Source of the DNA: an uncultured bacterium
GTDB taxonomy: Bacteria; Verrucomicrobiota; Kiritimatiellia; RFP12; UBA1067
Assembly (NCBI GenBank): GCA_902779075.1
Contig: CACZAK010000066.1
Location: 1 to 28,525 of the forward strand
Direction: 5' to 3'
Length of the DNA: 28,525 nt
The notes below the pieces were generated by a model, which was not told where the DNA came from, ran no database searches, and saw only the letters and a list, made by a program, of their open reading frames with translations. Positions 1 to 8,240 of the stretch are shown piece by piece. Numbering within the stretch: the stretch's first letter is position 1; every line of letters starts with the position of its first letter. Made by a program: the position numbers and the translations under genes.

Positions 1-1
1 G

Positions 2-1078
2 ACGAAGAAGCCCGTCGACCATCTCGAGGCAGGGCAGGTCGGCTACATCGTCGGCACGGTGAAGGACCCGAGCGAGATCAAGATCGGCGACACGGTGACA
101 ACGGCGAAGCTTGGCGCGACGGAACCGCTTCCCGGTTTCCAGGACATCCATCCGACTGTGTTCTGCGGTATCTACCCGATGTCGACTGACGAGTTCCCGA
201 AGGTCTCGGCGGGGCTTGAAAAGCTTCACCTCAACGATTCGGCGTTCACGTTCCACCACGAAAGCTCGCTCGCCCTCGGCTTTGGTTTTCGCTGTGGCTT
301 TCTCGGGCTTCTCCATATGGAGATCGTCCAGGAGCGTTTGCGGCGCGAGTTTGGTCTCGACATAATTTCGACTTCTCCCGGCGTAGTCTACAAGCTGAAA
401 CTAAAGAACGGAGAGGAGAAGGATCTCGACAATCCGCTTCAGATGCCCGATCCTTCTGCACTCGAGACAATATCCGAGCCGATCCTAAAGTCGCGTATCA
501 TCACGCCGTCTGAGTCAATAGGCGACGTGATGCGCATCGTGATGGACCGTCGCGGGCAGGTCGAGGGAACAGAGACGATTGACGCGAAGCGCGTGATGCT
601 CCACTGCATGCTTCCTCTCAACGAGATCCTCATCGACTTCCACGACACGCTTAAGTCGGTGAGCCACGGCTATGCCTCGATGGACTATGAGCCCGCGGGC
701 TACCAGGTCTCCGACATCGTTAAGATGGACATTCTCCTCAACGGCGAGACTGTCGATGCGTTCGCGACGATGGTACACCGCGCCAAGGCGCGCGCGAGGG
801 GGCTTCAGATGTGCAAGGCGCTTGCCGACACGATCCCGCCGCACCAGTTCAAGATTCCGGTGCAGGCCGCGATTGGCAAGGAGATCATTGCTCGCGAAGA
901 CATCAGGCCTTTCCGCAAGGACGTCCTCGCAAAGCTTTACGGCGGTGACGTCACGCGCAAGATGAAGGTCTTGGAGAAACAGAAACGCGGCAAGGCGAGG
1001 ATGAAGGAGTTCGGCCACGTCAACGTTCCGCAGTCCGCTTTCATCGCGGTGCTGAAGGGCACCATCAAGGACAAATGA
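2..1078 (+). CDS. lepA: Elongation factor 4 (LepA), C-terminal part
   Basis: This is the C-terminal 358 or so residues of the ribosome back-translocating GTPase LepA/EF4, normally about 600 residues. The reading frame is open from base 2 and enters from outside the window, so the GTG at 59 is an internal valine and not a start. Recognition rests on family blocks: KPVDHLEAGQVGYIV near the left edge (domain II), FGFRCGFLGLLHMEIVQERL (EF-G domain III/V-like region), and the LepA-specific C-terminal domain with LYGGDVTRKMKVLEKQK and the ending VPQSAFIAVLKG. The C-terminal domain contacts the peptidyl-transferase centre and the A-site tRNA in known LepA proteins. The GTPase domain lies outside the window. 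The stop codon overlaps the next gene's start (ATGA), implying translational coupling to the permease gene. Confidence 0.96.
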   Translation, partial: TKKPVDHLEAGQVGYIVGTVKDPSEIKIGDTVTTAKLGATEPLPGFQDIHPTVFCGIYPMSTDEFPKVSAGLEKLHLNDSAFTFHHESSLALGFGFRCGFLGLLHMEIVQERLRREFGLDIISTSPGVVYKLKLKNGEEKDLDNPLQMPDPSALETISEPILKSRIITPSESIGDVMRIVMDRRGQVEGTETIDAKRVMLHCMLPLNEILIDFHDTLKSVSHGYASMDYEPAGYQVSDIVKMDILLNGETVDAFATMVHRAKARARGLQMCKALADTIPPHQFKIPVQAAIGKEIIAREDIRPFRKDVLAKLYGGDVTRKMKVLEKQKRGKARMKEFGHVNVPQSAFIAVLKGTIKDK

Positions 1079-1947
1079 TGCTTTCCATAGCGGCTGCGAT
1101 CGTCGTTGGTGCGGCGCTTGCCGTGTCGGGCGCAGTCCTGCAGAGCGTCCTCAGGAATCCCCTCGCGGAACCCTATATCCTCGGCATAGTCGGCGGAAGT
1201 GCGCTTTTCTCGGCGCTCGCGACGAAACTCGGTCTTGTCGCTATTGCGGTGTGGGTTCTTCCGGCGTCGAGCTTTCTTGGCGCATGCTTCTCGCTTTCGC
1301 TTCTTCTTCTCGTCGCGTGGTTTGCCTCTAGGGCACGCGCCGTCAACGGATCGGACGCGCAGCTTAGGTCTAACTTTTCGACGGTCGTGATTGCCGGTTT
1401 CGTTGTAGGCGGCTTTACCGGTTCGCTCGACTGGCTTGTTCTTTCCTACTGCTCGCCCGAGGACTTCACGCGTCTCAACAAGTGGCTGTACGGCTCGCTT
1501 TCCGAAGTCGGGTTCGCCGCGCTTGTCTCTGGAGCGCTCGTGCTTGCGATAGTAATGGCCGTTCTTGTTTTCTTCCGCCGAGAGCTAAACGTAATGGAGC
1601 TTGGCCACGACGAGGCCGAATGTCTCGGCATAGATACGCGCACGACGATGATCGCCGTAATTGGCGCGGTCTCGCTTGCCACGGCTGTGTCGGTGTCGCT
1701 CGCTGGCGCGATAGGTTTTGTCGGGCTTGTCGTTCCGCATTTCGTCAGGCGCGTATTCGGGCCGCGTATGCAGCGCCTTCTCCCGCTTTCTGCGCTCTTT
1801 GGAGGCGCGTTCCTCGCCGCCGCCCAGATTGTCGCTGCAAAGTTTCTCCCCGATGTCGGCGTAGGCGTGATTTGCGCCATATTCGGCGGGCCGTTTATTC
1901 TATGGCTTCTCGCCTCTCGCCGCAATGGGGAAGGGCGCGACGTTTAG
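1075..1947 (+). CDS. FecCD/BtuC-type ABC transporter permease, short N-terminus
   Basis: This is a membrane subunit of an iron-siderophore, haem or cobalamin importer of the FecCD family. Visible family blocks are GAALAVSGAVLQSVLRNPLAEP at residues 13-34, LGHDEAECLGI about residue 180, and GAIGFVGLVVPHFVRR about residue 215, followed by strongly hydrophobic helices. The protein has 290 residues against the usual 320-350. It begins inside what is normally the second membrane helix, so helix 1 and the usual RLPR loop are missing. The same frame upstream encodes polar residues inside lepA, so no better start exists there. AAGGA at 1067-1071 lies in lepA, and the second ATG (1078) has better spacing than the first. 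No ATPase or binding-protein gene follows. It is either an N-terminally eroded gene or a subunit whose partners lie elsewhere. Confidence 0.85.
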   Translation: MMLSIAAAIVVGAALAVSGAVLQSVLRNPLAEPYILGIVGGSALFSALATKLGLVAIAVWVLPASSFLGACFSLSLLLLVAWFASRARAVNGSDAQLRSNFSTVVIAGFVVGGFTGSLDWLVLSYCSPEDFTRLNKWLYGSLSEVGFAALVSGALVLAIVMAVLVFFRRELNVMELGHDEAECLGIDTRTTMIAVIGAVSLATAVSVSLAGAIGFVGLVVPHFVRRVFGPRMQRLLPLSALFGGAFLAAAQIVAAKFLPDVGVGVICAIFGGPFILWLLASRRNGEGRDV

Positions 1948-1976
1948 CTTTTTGCGAACCGAGTTCGCGAAGAGCT
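1946..1976. terminator. Hairpin between convergent genes
   Basis: A 14-bp stem with a three-base CGA loop starts at the FecCD stop codon. The core GCGAAC/GTTCGC is perfect, and the flanks pair with two G-T wobbles. No T-run follows on either strand, so it is not a classical intrinsic terminator. Its position between the convergent permease and regulator genes fits a bidirectional transcript end. The rest of 1977-2164 holds only a weak 5-bp hairpin at 2140-2158. Confidence 0.4.
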
Positions 1977-2164
1977 GATGCCTCGTCCGCGCTTCTATTG
2001 CCGTGCCAATATTTTCGCTTCTTCAACCATTCCTCAACTCAACCATCCTTCGTGTCGAATCCAAGAACGATTCCGGCACAACCGTCCTCCATCCGTGATT
2101 CTCCAACTTAGGCAACAACCGTTACTCAACCACAAGCCAATGACACGAAAAACGTCATCTTGTT

Positions 2165-3310
2165 TCACTTGCCGCTTGAATCGCGCCATGCGGAAGGAGT
2201 GAGTCCTGTCTCGACTCGGAAGAAGTTGCAGAACGCCGCGCTTGTCTTGTAGCCGCACTTGTTGGCGGTGTCTTCGACGCTTAGATCTCTGCTCGCCAGG
2301 AGCGTTTTGGCGGCATCCAGCCTTGCGTCGAGTATCTCCCGCATGATGGAATGCCCAGTTGCCGCAAGGAAGCGCATTTCCGCAGAGCGACGTGAGCAGG
2401 CGAACATCTTGACCACGTCTTTCGCGGCAAGCCCTGCGCATGCCTCGCGACGGATGCGCTCCAGTGCCTCGGAAACCGTTTTGTCCGACCTCTTGAACCT
2501 TCGCGTGGACTCCCGTCGGACGACACAGCGCGGAGGATAGGAGCTATACTGTGTTTCCATGTCTCCGACCATAAGGCCTTTCAGCTTCGCCGCCGCTGTC
2601 CGTCCAGCCGTGAAGTAGTCCAGCGAAACGCTTGATAGTGACGGTTTCGACCCCTCGCACAGTTCCTCGTCGTTGTCTACACCCACGATGGAGATGTCGT
2701 CTGGAATAGTCAGCTTCGCCAGTGTGCAGGCATGAACCACGGCGACGGACATCCGGTCGTTGGCGGCAAAAACGCCCGCCGGAAGCTCAAGCCGCTTCAG
2801 CCATTCGGCAAGCGCATATACAAGGTCGCCCTCTCCCTCGGTGAAGTGCGTTGCGTCGAATACGCTGGGACTCGCTCCGTGCAGTTCAAGCACGGCCTTG
2901 AAGGACGAAAGCCTCAGGTCGCTCCAGTACATTGAGTTGGTCCAGGTCACATACGCGTATGAGGCGAGGTGAAGCGCAATGAGTTCCCGAGCCGCAAGCT
3001 CTGCCGTCGCGCTTGCGTCGTTCACGATACAGTATCTGTCGCCGTCGCGAACCTTGCCGTTGCGCCCGAGGAAGACCACAGGCGTGTCCGCGAACTTTGA
3101 AAGGGGAATCTGGTTCGAGCCGGAGCCGCAGTTCACGATGAATCCGGAAGGGCTCCACATCTTTCTGAGTCTGGCCAAGTGCGCAGGGGTCTGCAGCGCA
3201 GGAACGGTGACAAGGTTCCACTTCTCTTCGTCTGCAAAATACCTCACTCCGGCCAGCATGCGGCTGTCTGGGTGCCTTCCAAGTCCGTTGACGTATATGA
3301 CCGTTTCCAT
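2165..3310 (-). CDS. XylR-like regulator: LacI-type sugar-binding plus AraC-type HTH
   Basis: This 381-residue cytoplasmic transcription factor resembles XylR of xylose catabolism. Residues 1 to about 260 form a LacI/PBP1-like effector domain, with FAANDRMSVAVVHAC and IPDDISIVGVDNDEELCE blocks and the PSLSSVSLD strand. Residues from about 275 to the end form an AraC-type helix-turn-helix pair, ending in VEDTANKCGYKTSAAFCNFFRVETGLTPSAWR. The start is ATG 3310. A longer reading to 3436 only translates the promoter region repeated at 9865-9930, so I rejected it. No Shine-Dalgarno sequence is visible, and a TATGAT at 3328-3323 on the minus strand sits 12 bases before the ATG, which implies a very short leader. 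The gene is divergent from the lactonase operon, so that operon is the likely target and a sugar or sugar acid the likely ligand. Confidence 0.9.
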   Translation of the reverse strand: METVIYVNGLGRHPDSRMLAGVRYFADEEKWNLVTVPALQTPAHLARLRKMWSPSGFIVNCGSGSNQIPLSKFADTPVVFLGRNGKVRDGDRYCIVNDASATAELAARELIALHLASYAYVTWTNSMYWSDLRLSSFKAVLELHGASPSVFDATHFTEGEGDLVYALAEWLKRLELPAGVFAANDRMSVAVVHACTLAKLTIPDDISIVGVDNDEELCEGSKPSLSSVSLDYFTAGRTAAAKLKGLMVGDMETQYSSYPPRCVVRRESTRRFKRSDKTVSEALERIRREACAGLAAKDVVKMFACSRRSAEMRFLAATGHSIMREILDARLDAAKTLLASRDLSVEDTANKCGYKTSAAFCNFFRVETGLTPSAWRDSSGK

Positions 3311-3338
3311 GCCGGATAGTCTATCATATTTTTTCGCT

Positions 3339-3404
3339 GTTGCGCAATGATGCAACAAAAATTTTCGTAAAATAAAGTAGTGGTGGTCTTTGGTTTGGTA
3401 TAAT
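3339..3404 (+). promoter_or_regulatory. Type-A promoter/operator of the lactonase operon
   Basis: An imperfect palindrome (GTTGC...GCAAC, 3339-3356) is followed by ATTTT-CGT-AAAAT (3361-3373), an AAAGT stretch, and an extended -10 TTTGGTATAAT whose TATAAT is 3399-3404. No -35 hexamer lies at the expected spacing, so the TG extension or an activator probably compensates. The same order and exact 60-base spacing recur at 9865-9930. It lies in the gap between the divergent regulator and lactonase genes, the expected place for the regulator's operator. Confidence 0.75.
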
Positions 3405-3411
3405 ACTGCAT

Positions 3412-4446
3412 GTGACGAGTGCAGAGACAAAGGCAATCGCAGTATGTGTGGGGTGCAATGCAGATTCAGGGCATCCTGTGGGAGTCCATGTCCTTTCCGT
3501 GAACCTGCAGTCCGGCGTTGTCGAAAAGATCGGCTCCAGGAGACTTAACCACGCAGTCTACCTGGCATACGCTCCAGATGGAAGGTACGTCTACTCATGC
3601 TCCGACACAGGGCTTGCGTCTTTTGCAGTTGAAGGCTCTTCGCTTTCCATGGTGGACGAGGTTCCCCTGCCGGACGGCCCTTGCCACATTTCGGCGATGC
3701 CGGATGGACGTCGCCTTGCATGGGCTGAGTACATGGGCGGAACGTGCGGGTCTGTCGAGGTTGCGGATGGTCGCTTTGCCAAGGTCGTCGTCCATCGCCA
3801 TTCGGGGAGCGGACCGAACCTGCCGCGCCAGGCGGGACCCCACTGCCACCAGGCGGTCCTGACGCCGGACGGGAAAGGCTATTGTGTTGTGGATCTCGGG
3901 CTTGACCAGATTGTGGAATATCCGTCGGGCAGGACATTCCACACTTCCCCAGCCGGTGCAGGGCCGCGCCACCTCCTTTTTCACCCCAATGGACGTCTCG
4001 CGTTCCTTGTTTACGAGATGGGCAACCTTGTCTCGTCGCTGTCTTGGAGTCCAGAAGCGGGCTTCACGCTTATGGACACTCAGCCGACCCTGTTTGGGGA
4101 CTCTGTGTCCTTTGAGTCCAAGAACAATCTGGCTGCGGCAATCAGGTTCACGCCGGATGGAAAGTGCATAGTCGTCTCAAATCGCGGCGAGAATTCGCTT
4201 GTCGTATTTGACTTTGACGAAGCGACCGGTAAACTGACTTTCAAGGCGCGGACTCTGCTGAGTGGCGACTGGCCGCGCGATTTCGCGTTCGTCGGCGATG
4301 ACATCGTGCTCGTCGCCTTCGAGCGTTCCGGCGAGGTGCAGACACTCCGCTACGATTCCGAGTCCGGCATGTTCGCGCCGCTTGTCACTCTTGGAGGGTT
4401 CTACCGCCCGCTTGCAGTTCTGCCGCAGAAGGAGGTGACACCGTGA
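3412..4446 (+). CDS. Lactonase, 7-bladed beta-propeller (YbhE/Pgl-like)
   Basis: This 344-residue protein belongs to the 6-phosphogluconolactonase/YbhE propeller family, which hydrolyses sugar lactones to aldonic acids. Repeated blade motifs are visible: YLAYAPDGRYVYS, HQAVLTPDGKGYCVVDLG, RHLLFHPNGRLAFLVYE, AIRFTPDGKCIVVSNRGENSLVVFDFD and RDFAFVGDDIVLVAFERSGEV. There is no signal peptide, so it acts in the cytoplasm. The GTG start lies only seven bases after the TATAAT and has no ribosome-binding site, so the message is probably leaderless. It is first in a tightly packed operon with importer, dehydrogenase, aldolase and dehydratase, where it would open the lactone made by the dehydrogenase. 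The substrate is unknown; neighbours favour an unphosphorylated sugar lactone. Confidence 0.88.
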   Translation: MTSAETKAIAVCVGCNADSGHPVGVHVLSVNLQSGVVEKIGSRRLNHAVYLAYAPDGRYVYSCSDTGLASFAVEGSSLSMVDEVPLPDGPCHISAMPDGRRLAWAEYMGGTCGSVEVADGRFAKVVVHRHSGSGPNLPRQAGPHCHQAVLTPDGKGYCVVDLGLDQIVEYPSGRTFHTSPAGAGPRHLLFHPNGRLAFLVYEMGNLVSSLSWSPEAGFTLMDTQPTLFGDSVSFESKNNLAAAIRFTPDGKCIVVSNRGENSLVVFDFDEATGKLTFKARTLLSGDWPRDFAFVGDDIVLVAFERSGEVQTLRYDSESGMFAPLVTLGGFYRPLAVLPQKEVTP

Positions 4447-5657
4447 AGAAGTGGATCACTTTGGCGTTTCTGTGCCTTGCGTTCTTCTTCTACATGTCCG
4501 ACAGGCAGCTGTTCGGACTGCTCGTGCCGCTCATCCAGGAAGAGACAGGAATGAGCAAGGTGCAGATCGGCTTCATTGACACTGTCCTCTATTGGGTTGT
4601 TGCGCTGATGATGCCGTTCTCTGGCTTCGCGGGTGACAGATGGCCGAGAACGCGCGTCATATCTGCCGCGATTCTTGGCTGGGGTGCGCTTACGCTTGCG
4701 ACTGGCTTTATGGGTGGACTCGTCGGTTTCGTGCTTCTAAGGTCAATTGCCTGTACAGGTGTCCAGACGTTCTATGGTCCTTCCGCATACGCGCTTATGG
4801 CGGACGAACACAAGACTACGCGCACGACGGCGTTGTCGCTGCATCAAGGCGCTATGTACACCGGAATGCTCACTTCGGGAGCTCTCGTCGCCGTGATCCT
4901 CGTGCACTTCGGCTCATGGCGGTGGGTATATTTCCTATTTGGCGGCGCGACGATTCTTGTCGGCATCGCATTTGCCGCGGTCTTCTGGCGAGACGGACGC
5001 ATGGCCGCCGCGTCGCAGAAGAAAAGCATAGCCGCCGGGATGAAGGCGTTTTTCGGCAACCCTGCCGCGCTATGCGCCGGCTCGGGTTACGTCGCGCTTA
5101 TCTTCGCTGCGAACGCCTGTATGAGCTGGGCGCCGACTTTCATCGCCGAGAAGTTTTCACTGGACGTCGGAACTGTCGGGAAGGGCGTAATGTTCGGGCC
5201 CAACCTCGCAGCGATGATTACCGTCCTTACGGCGGGTTTCGTCACGGACTTCTTCGTTCGCCGCTTCCCGCGTTTCCGCCTCGGCATCCAGATCGCCGCG
5301 CTTCTCTGCGGTGTGCCGCTTTTTGCCGTGTTCGGCTTTGCGCATTCTGCGGGCATGTGCTTCGCGGTGCTTGTCGGATGGGGGATTGTGCGCGGGCTCT
5401 TCCAGTCCAACACGTTCACTTCGATATTTGATGTCGTCCCTGCCGAGAGCCGCGCCTCGGCAGTCGGTTTCGTCAATGTCTTCGCCTATGTGATCGGCTC
5501 CTTCGCGCCGGTTCTCTTCGGCTTTATATCGCACCGATGGGGCGTTCGCGGCTTCGAGGTGGGTTTCGCCTCTCTCGGTGCGCTTCTTGTCGTAGCCGCA
5601 GCGATGATGGCGTTTTCGTATTTCAGGCTTTTCAAGGAGTATCGAGTGGAGAAATGA
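4443..5657 (+). CDS. MFS transporter, Spinster/ACS-like sugar or sugar-acid importer
   Basis: A 404-residue inner-membrane protein with twelve hydrophobic segments typical of the major facilitator superfamily. The first helix carries YMSDRQLFGLL and the first loop reads GFAGDRWPRTR, the family's loop 2-3 signature. FYGPSAYALMADEHK follows helix 4, and the second half has SWAPTFIAEKFS and a repeated loop VTDFFVRRFPRFR. The DRQ helix resembles Spinster-like and anion:cation-symporter subfamilies, many of which carry sugar acids. The GTG start overlaps the lactonase stop (GTGA), and its own stop overlaps the next start. It is clearly paralogous to the transporter at 12987-14222. Its place in the operon suggests uptake of the sugar handled by these enzymes. 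Confidence 0.9.
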   Translation: MKKWITLAFLCLAFFFYMSDRQLFGLLVPLIQEETGMSKVQIGFIDTVLYWVVALMMPFSGFAGDRWPRTRVISAAILGWGALTLATGFMGGLVGFVLLRSIACTGVQTFYGPSAYALMADEHKTTRTTALSLHQGAMYTGMLTSGALVAVILVHFGSWRWVYFLFGGATILVGIAFAAVFWRDGRMAAASQKKSIAAGMKAFFGNPAALCAGSGYVALIFAANACMSWAPTFIAEKFSLDVGTVGKGVMFGPNLAAMITVLTAGFVTDFFVRRFPRFRLGIQIAALLCGVPLFAVFGFAHSAGMCFAVLVGWGIVRGLFQSNTFTSIFDVVPAESRASAVGFVNVFAYVIGSFAPVLFGFISHRWGVRGFEVGFASLGALLVVAAAMMAFSYFRLFKEYRVEK

Positions 5658-6442
5658 AAAAGACAATTCTGATAACAGGGGCGACGAAGAACACCGGGCT
5701 GGCCATAGCGCGGCGCTTCGCCGCCGACGGATGGAACGTCGCCATAACGAGCCGCGACGCGGCAGCGGCGGAAGCGGCAGCGAAGGGGATAGAAGGTGAG
5801 GTTCTTGGCCTTGGCATGGATCCCGCGAATGTCGCGGACATCCGCGGCGCATTTGCCGCCGTCAAGGAGCGCTTCGGACGCCTCGACGCATTTGTAAACA
5901 ACGCCGCGCATCTCGGCGTTGGGCTTTCCGTCCTCAACTCGACCGAGGCGGACTGGGACGCCGTGATGAACGCGAACGCCCGCGCTGCGTTCTTCGGCGC
6001 ACAGGAGTCCGCGAAGCTGATGAAGGATGGCGGTTCGATCGTATTCATTTCAAGTTGCCATGCGAAGAAGTCGGTTCCTGGGCGTGCGCTCTATACGGCT
6101 TCAAAGGCCGCGCTCGGCGGCATTGTGCGCTCGCTGGCGGTGGAATTAGGTCCGCTCGGAATCCGCGCGAATGCCATTCTCGCAGGAGCGATACGCACCG
6201 ACCGCTGGGACAATCTCACGGACGAAGAAGTTGCCGCCCGACGCGCGCGCTGGCCAGTCGGGAAGGAGTCGACGCCGGACGACATTGCCGCGGCGGTCGC
6301 GTTCCTCTGCTCCGAAGGCGCGGGGACGATTACCGGAACGGAGATTCCCGTCGACAGCGGAATTGGCATCTGCCTTCTCCAGTACAACAAGGAGTGGATG
6401 AAGAATGACGAATACAACAAGAAATATTGGGAAGCGAAATGA
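5654..6442 (+). CDS. Short-chain dehydrogenase/reductase, likely sugar dehydrogenase
   Basis: A 262-residue classical SDR. The nucleotide-binding loop TGATKNTG lies at residues 8-15, the NNAA motif at 82-85, a catalytic Ser at 133-134, and Tyr147 with Lys151 in YTASK. The C-terminal block IPVDSGIGI is the usual SDR ending, but about 22 extra polar residues follow (NKEWMKNDEYNKKY region), which is longer than most relatives. The ATG start overlaps the transporter stop; a longer in-frame reading from 5537 lies inside the transporter gene and lacks support. In this operon it would oxidise an aldose at C1 to a lactone, or reduce or oxidise a keto-deoxy acid. The SDR fold alone does not tell which. 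Confidence 0.87.
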   Translation: MKKTILITGATKNTGLAIARRFAADGWNVAITSRDAAAAEAAAKGIEGEVLGLGMDPANVADIRGAFAAVKERFGRLDAFVNNAAHLGVGLSVLNSTEADWDAVMNANARAAFFGAQESAKLMKDGGSIVFISSCHAKKSVPGRALYTASKAALGGIVRSLAVELGPLGIRANAILAGAIRTDRWDNLTDEEVAARRARWPVGKESTPDDIAAAVAFLCSEGAGTITGTEIPVDSGIGICLLQYNKEWMKNDEYNKKYWEAK

Positions 6443-7095
6443 CAGCGATTGAGAGACTAAAGGAAACCAAGCTGATGGTTTTGGCGAGAGGCATCGAAAA
6501 GGATGTTCTCGTGAAGGCCGTCGGCGCGATTGCCGATGCGGGCGTCACGGTGTTTGAGTCGACCTTCGACCACCGGCACGAGAACTGCATCGCCGAAAAC
6601 GCCGAGAAGATCGCCGCGCTCGTCGCGGCCTACGGCGAGCGCATGTCGATTGGCGCGGGAACGGTTCTCACCATCGATGAAGTCCGCGCCGCGCACGAGG
6701 CCGGTGCGTCATTTATCGTAAGCCCCGACACAGACCCTGACGTAATCGCCGAGACGAAGCGGCTTGGCATGGCGTCCATCCCAGGCGCGATGACCCCGAG
6801 CGAAATCAAGCGCGCGTATGCGCTTGGCGCGGACATCGTGAAGCTCTTTCCGGCGGACGATCTCGGCTACCACTACATCCAGAACCTGAAGGGCCCCTTG
6901 CCGCACATCCCGATGATGGCGACGGGCGGCGTCAATCCGGAGACGATTCCTGAATTCCTTTCGCGCGGTATGGTCGCTGTCGGCACTGGCATCACGATCT
7001 TCCGTCCCGATCTCGTCGCCGCCGAGGACTACGAGGGCATCAAGGCGCTCGCCGCCGCGCATATCGCGGCGATCAATAATGTGACTAACCACTAA
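6439..7095 (+). CDS. 2-keto-3-deoxy-(6-phospho)gluconate-type aldolase (KDPG aldolase family)
   Basis: A 218-residue class I aldolase of the Eda/DgoA family, which splits 2-keto-3-deoxy sugar acids into pyruvate and an aldehyde. Motifs: Glu40 in VTVFEST, the GTVLT turn at 74-78, PGAMTPSEI at 115-123, the Schiff-base Lys135 in IVKLFPAD, and the phosphate-loop-like ATGGVNPETIPEF at 161-173. The ATG at 6439 overlaps the SDR stop; the TTG at 6427 is less likely. SPDTDPDV stands where relatives often have SPGxNPxV. No sugar-acid kinase is encoded nearby, so either an unphosphorylated substrate is cleaved or a kinase acts from elsewhere. The ATGGV loop does not settle this. Confidence 0.9.
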   Translation: MTAIERLKETKLMVLARGIEKDVLVKAVGAIADAGVTVFESTFDHRHENCIAENAEKIAALVAAYGERMSIGAGTVLTIDEVRAAHEAGASFIVSPDTDPDVIAETKRLGMASIPGAMTPSEIKRAYALGADIVKLFPADDLGYHYIQNLKGPLPHIPMMATGGVNPETIPEFLSRGMVAVGTGITIFRPDLVAAEDYEGIKALAAAHIAAINNVTNH

Positions 7096-7106
7096 CGACT
7101 ATTCTC

Positions 7107-8240
7107 ATGAAAATCACTGACATCAAAATCTACACTCTCGACGCATTCCGCACCAACTGGGCGTTCATCAAGGTCGAGACTGACGAAGGACTCTACGGCT
7201 GGGGCGAGGCGACACTCGGAACACAGGAGATGGCGCTTGAAGGATGCGTAGCCGACTACAAGCGGCTCATCGTCGGACGCAATCCCCTCGAAGTCGAGAA
7301 AATGCTCTTCGAGGTCTATCGCGACAGCTACTGGAAGGGCGGCCCCGTGATGATGAGTGCGCTCGCCGGCATCGAAATCGCCTGCTGGGACATTGCCGGA
7401 AAGTACTACAACGTCCCGACGCATGCGCTCCTCGGCGGCAAGATGCGCGACAAAGTGAAGATGTATGCAAACGCATGGTTTGTCGGCGCGCGCGAGCCGG
7501 AGGATTTCGCCGTCGCCGCGAAGAAGGTGAAGGCGCTCGGGATCAAGGCGCTTAAGTGGGATCCGTTCGGCAAGGCGCACATGACCTTGACGCGGGAGGA
7601 GATGGGTCATGCCGTTGCTGTTGTCGGCGCGGTGCGCGAGGCGGTCGGACCCGAGATGGAGATATTGATCGAGTGCCACGGCAGGTTCAACCACTACACC
7701 GCCGTCGCCGCGTCGAAGGAACTTGCGCCTTTTAAGCCGATGCTCATGGAAGAGCCCCATAGCGCGGTGCCGATCGCGGCGGGCGAGAGGTTCTACGGAA
7801 TGTATGCATGGAACGACGTTCTCCGCCGGAACTGCGTGGACATCGCGCAGCCGGACATTTTCCACAACATGGGGCTTCTCACCTCGAAGAAGGTGGCGGC
7901 GATGTGCGAGGCCAACCATGTGCCTGTGAGCTTTCACAATCCGTCGGGCCCAATTTCCAACGCGGCTATTCTCCAGCTCGCGGCGACGACGCCGAACTTC
8001 CTCATACACGAGATGATGCTTACGGACGGAAGCTTCCGCAAGCTCGTCACGAACGAAAGTGTCAAGTTCGAGGATGGCTACCTCGTCATCAGCGACAAGC
8101 CCGGCCTCGGCATCGACGTGAACACTACACCGGGACGCTCACCGACATCCGTCCAAAGGGCGACACGTTCTACTTCTTCGACGGCCTCGACTGCGAACAC
8201 CCCGTCTTCTGATCGCCCGTTGCGCAATAGCGCAACATAA
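7107..8240 (+). CDS. Enolase-superfamily sugar-acid dehydratase (galactonate dehydratase-like), frameshifted C-terminus
   Basis: The protein resembles DgoD-type dehydratases of the mandelate racemase/muconate cycloisomerase group, which convert aldonates to 2-keto-3-deoxy acids. Visible active-site elements are KALKWDPFG (about 147-155), Glu189 and His191 in IECH, Glu215 in MEEP, Glu227 in AAGER, His277 in SFHNPSGP and Glu302 in LIHE. Two lesions stand out. First, only about ten residues separate MEEP from AAGER, where relatives have roughly 14 more, so one barrel helix seems deleted in frame. Second, after GIDVN the frame is lost: the correct ending HYTGTLTDIRPKG...CEHPVF continues in the -1 frame to a stop at 8212, consistent with loss of one C near 8123. 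The literal frame runs on to 8240 as Ser/Thr/Arg-rich residues. The gene is probably decaying, unless there are sequencing errors. Confidence 0.85.
   Translation: MKITDIKIYTLDAFRTNWAFIKVETDEGLYGWGEATLGTQEMALEGCVADYKRLIVGRNPLEVEKMLFEVYRDSYWKGGPVMMSALAGIEIACWDIAGKYYNVPTHALLGGKMRDKVKMYANAWFVGAREPEDFAVAAKKVKALGIKALKWDPFGKAHMTLTREEMGHAVAVVGAVREAVGPEMEILIECHGRFNHYTAVAASKELAPFKPMLMEEPHSAVPIAAGERFYGMYAWNDVLRRNCVDIAQPDIFHNMGLLTSKKVAAMCEANHVPVSFHNPSGPISNAAILQLAATTPNFLIHEMMLTDGSFRKLVTNESVKFEDGYLVISDKPGLGIDVNTTPGRSPTSVQRATRSTSSTASTANTPSSDRPLRNSAT

Noticed and set aside
515..1018. Long open reading frame on the minus strand inside lepA
   Set aside because: It is the antisense shadow of a strongly conserved gene in GC-rich DNA and has no recognisable motif.
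3311..3436. N-terminal extension of the first regulator by 42 residues
   Set aside because: It translates the promoter element repeated at 9865-9930, lies outside the LacI-like domain and has no ribosome-binding site; ATG 3310 starts the domain properly.
7092..8009. 305-codon minus-strand frame opposite the dehydratase
   Set aside because: It is rich in Arg and His, has no domain signal and is fully antisense to an enzyme with visible active-site motifs.
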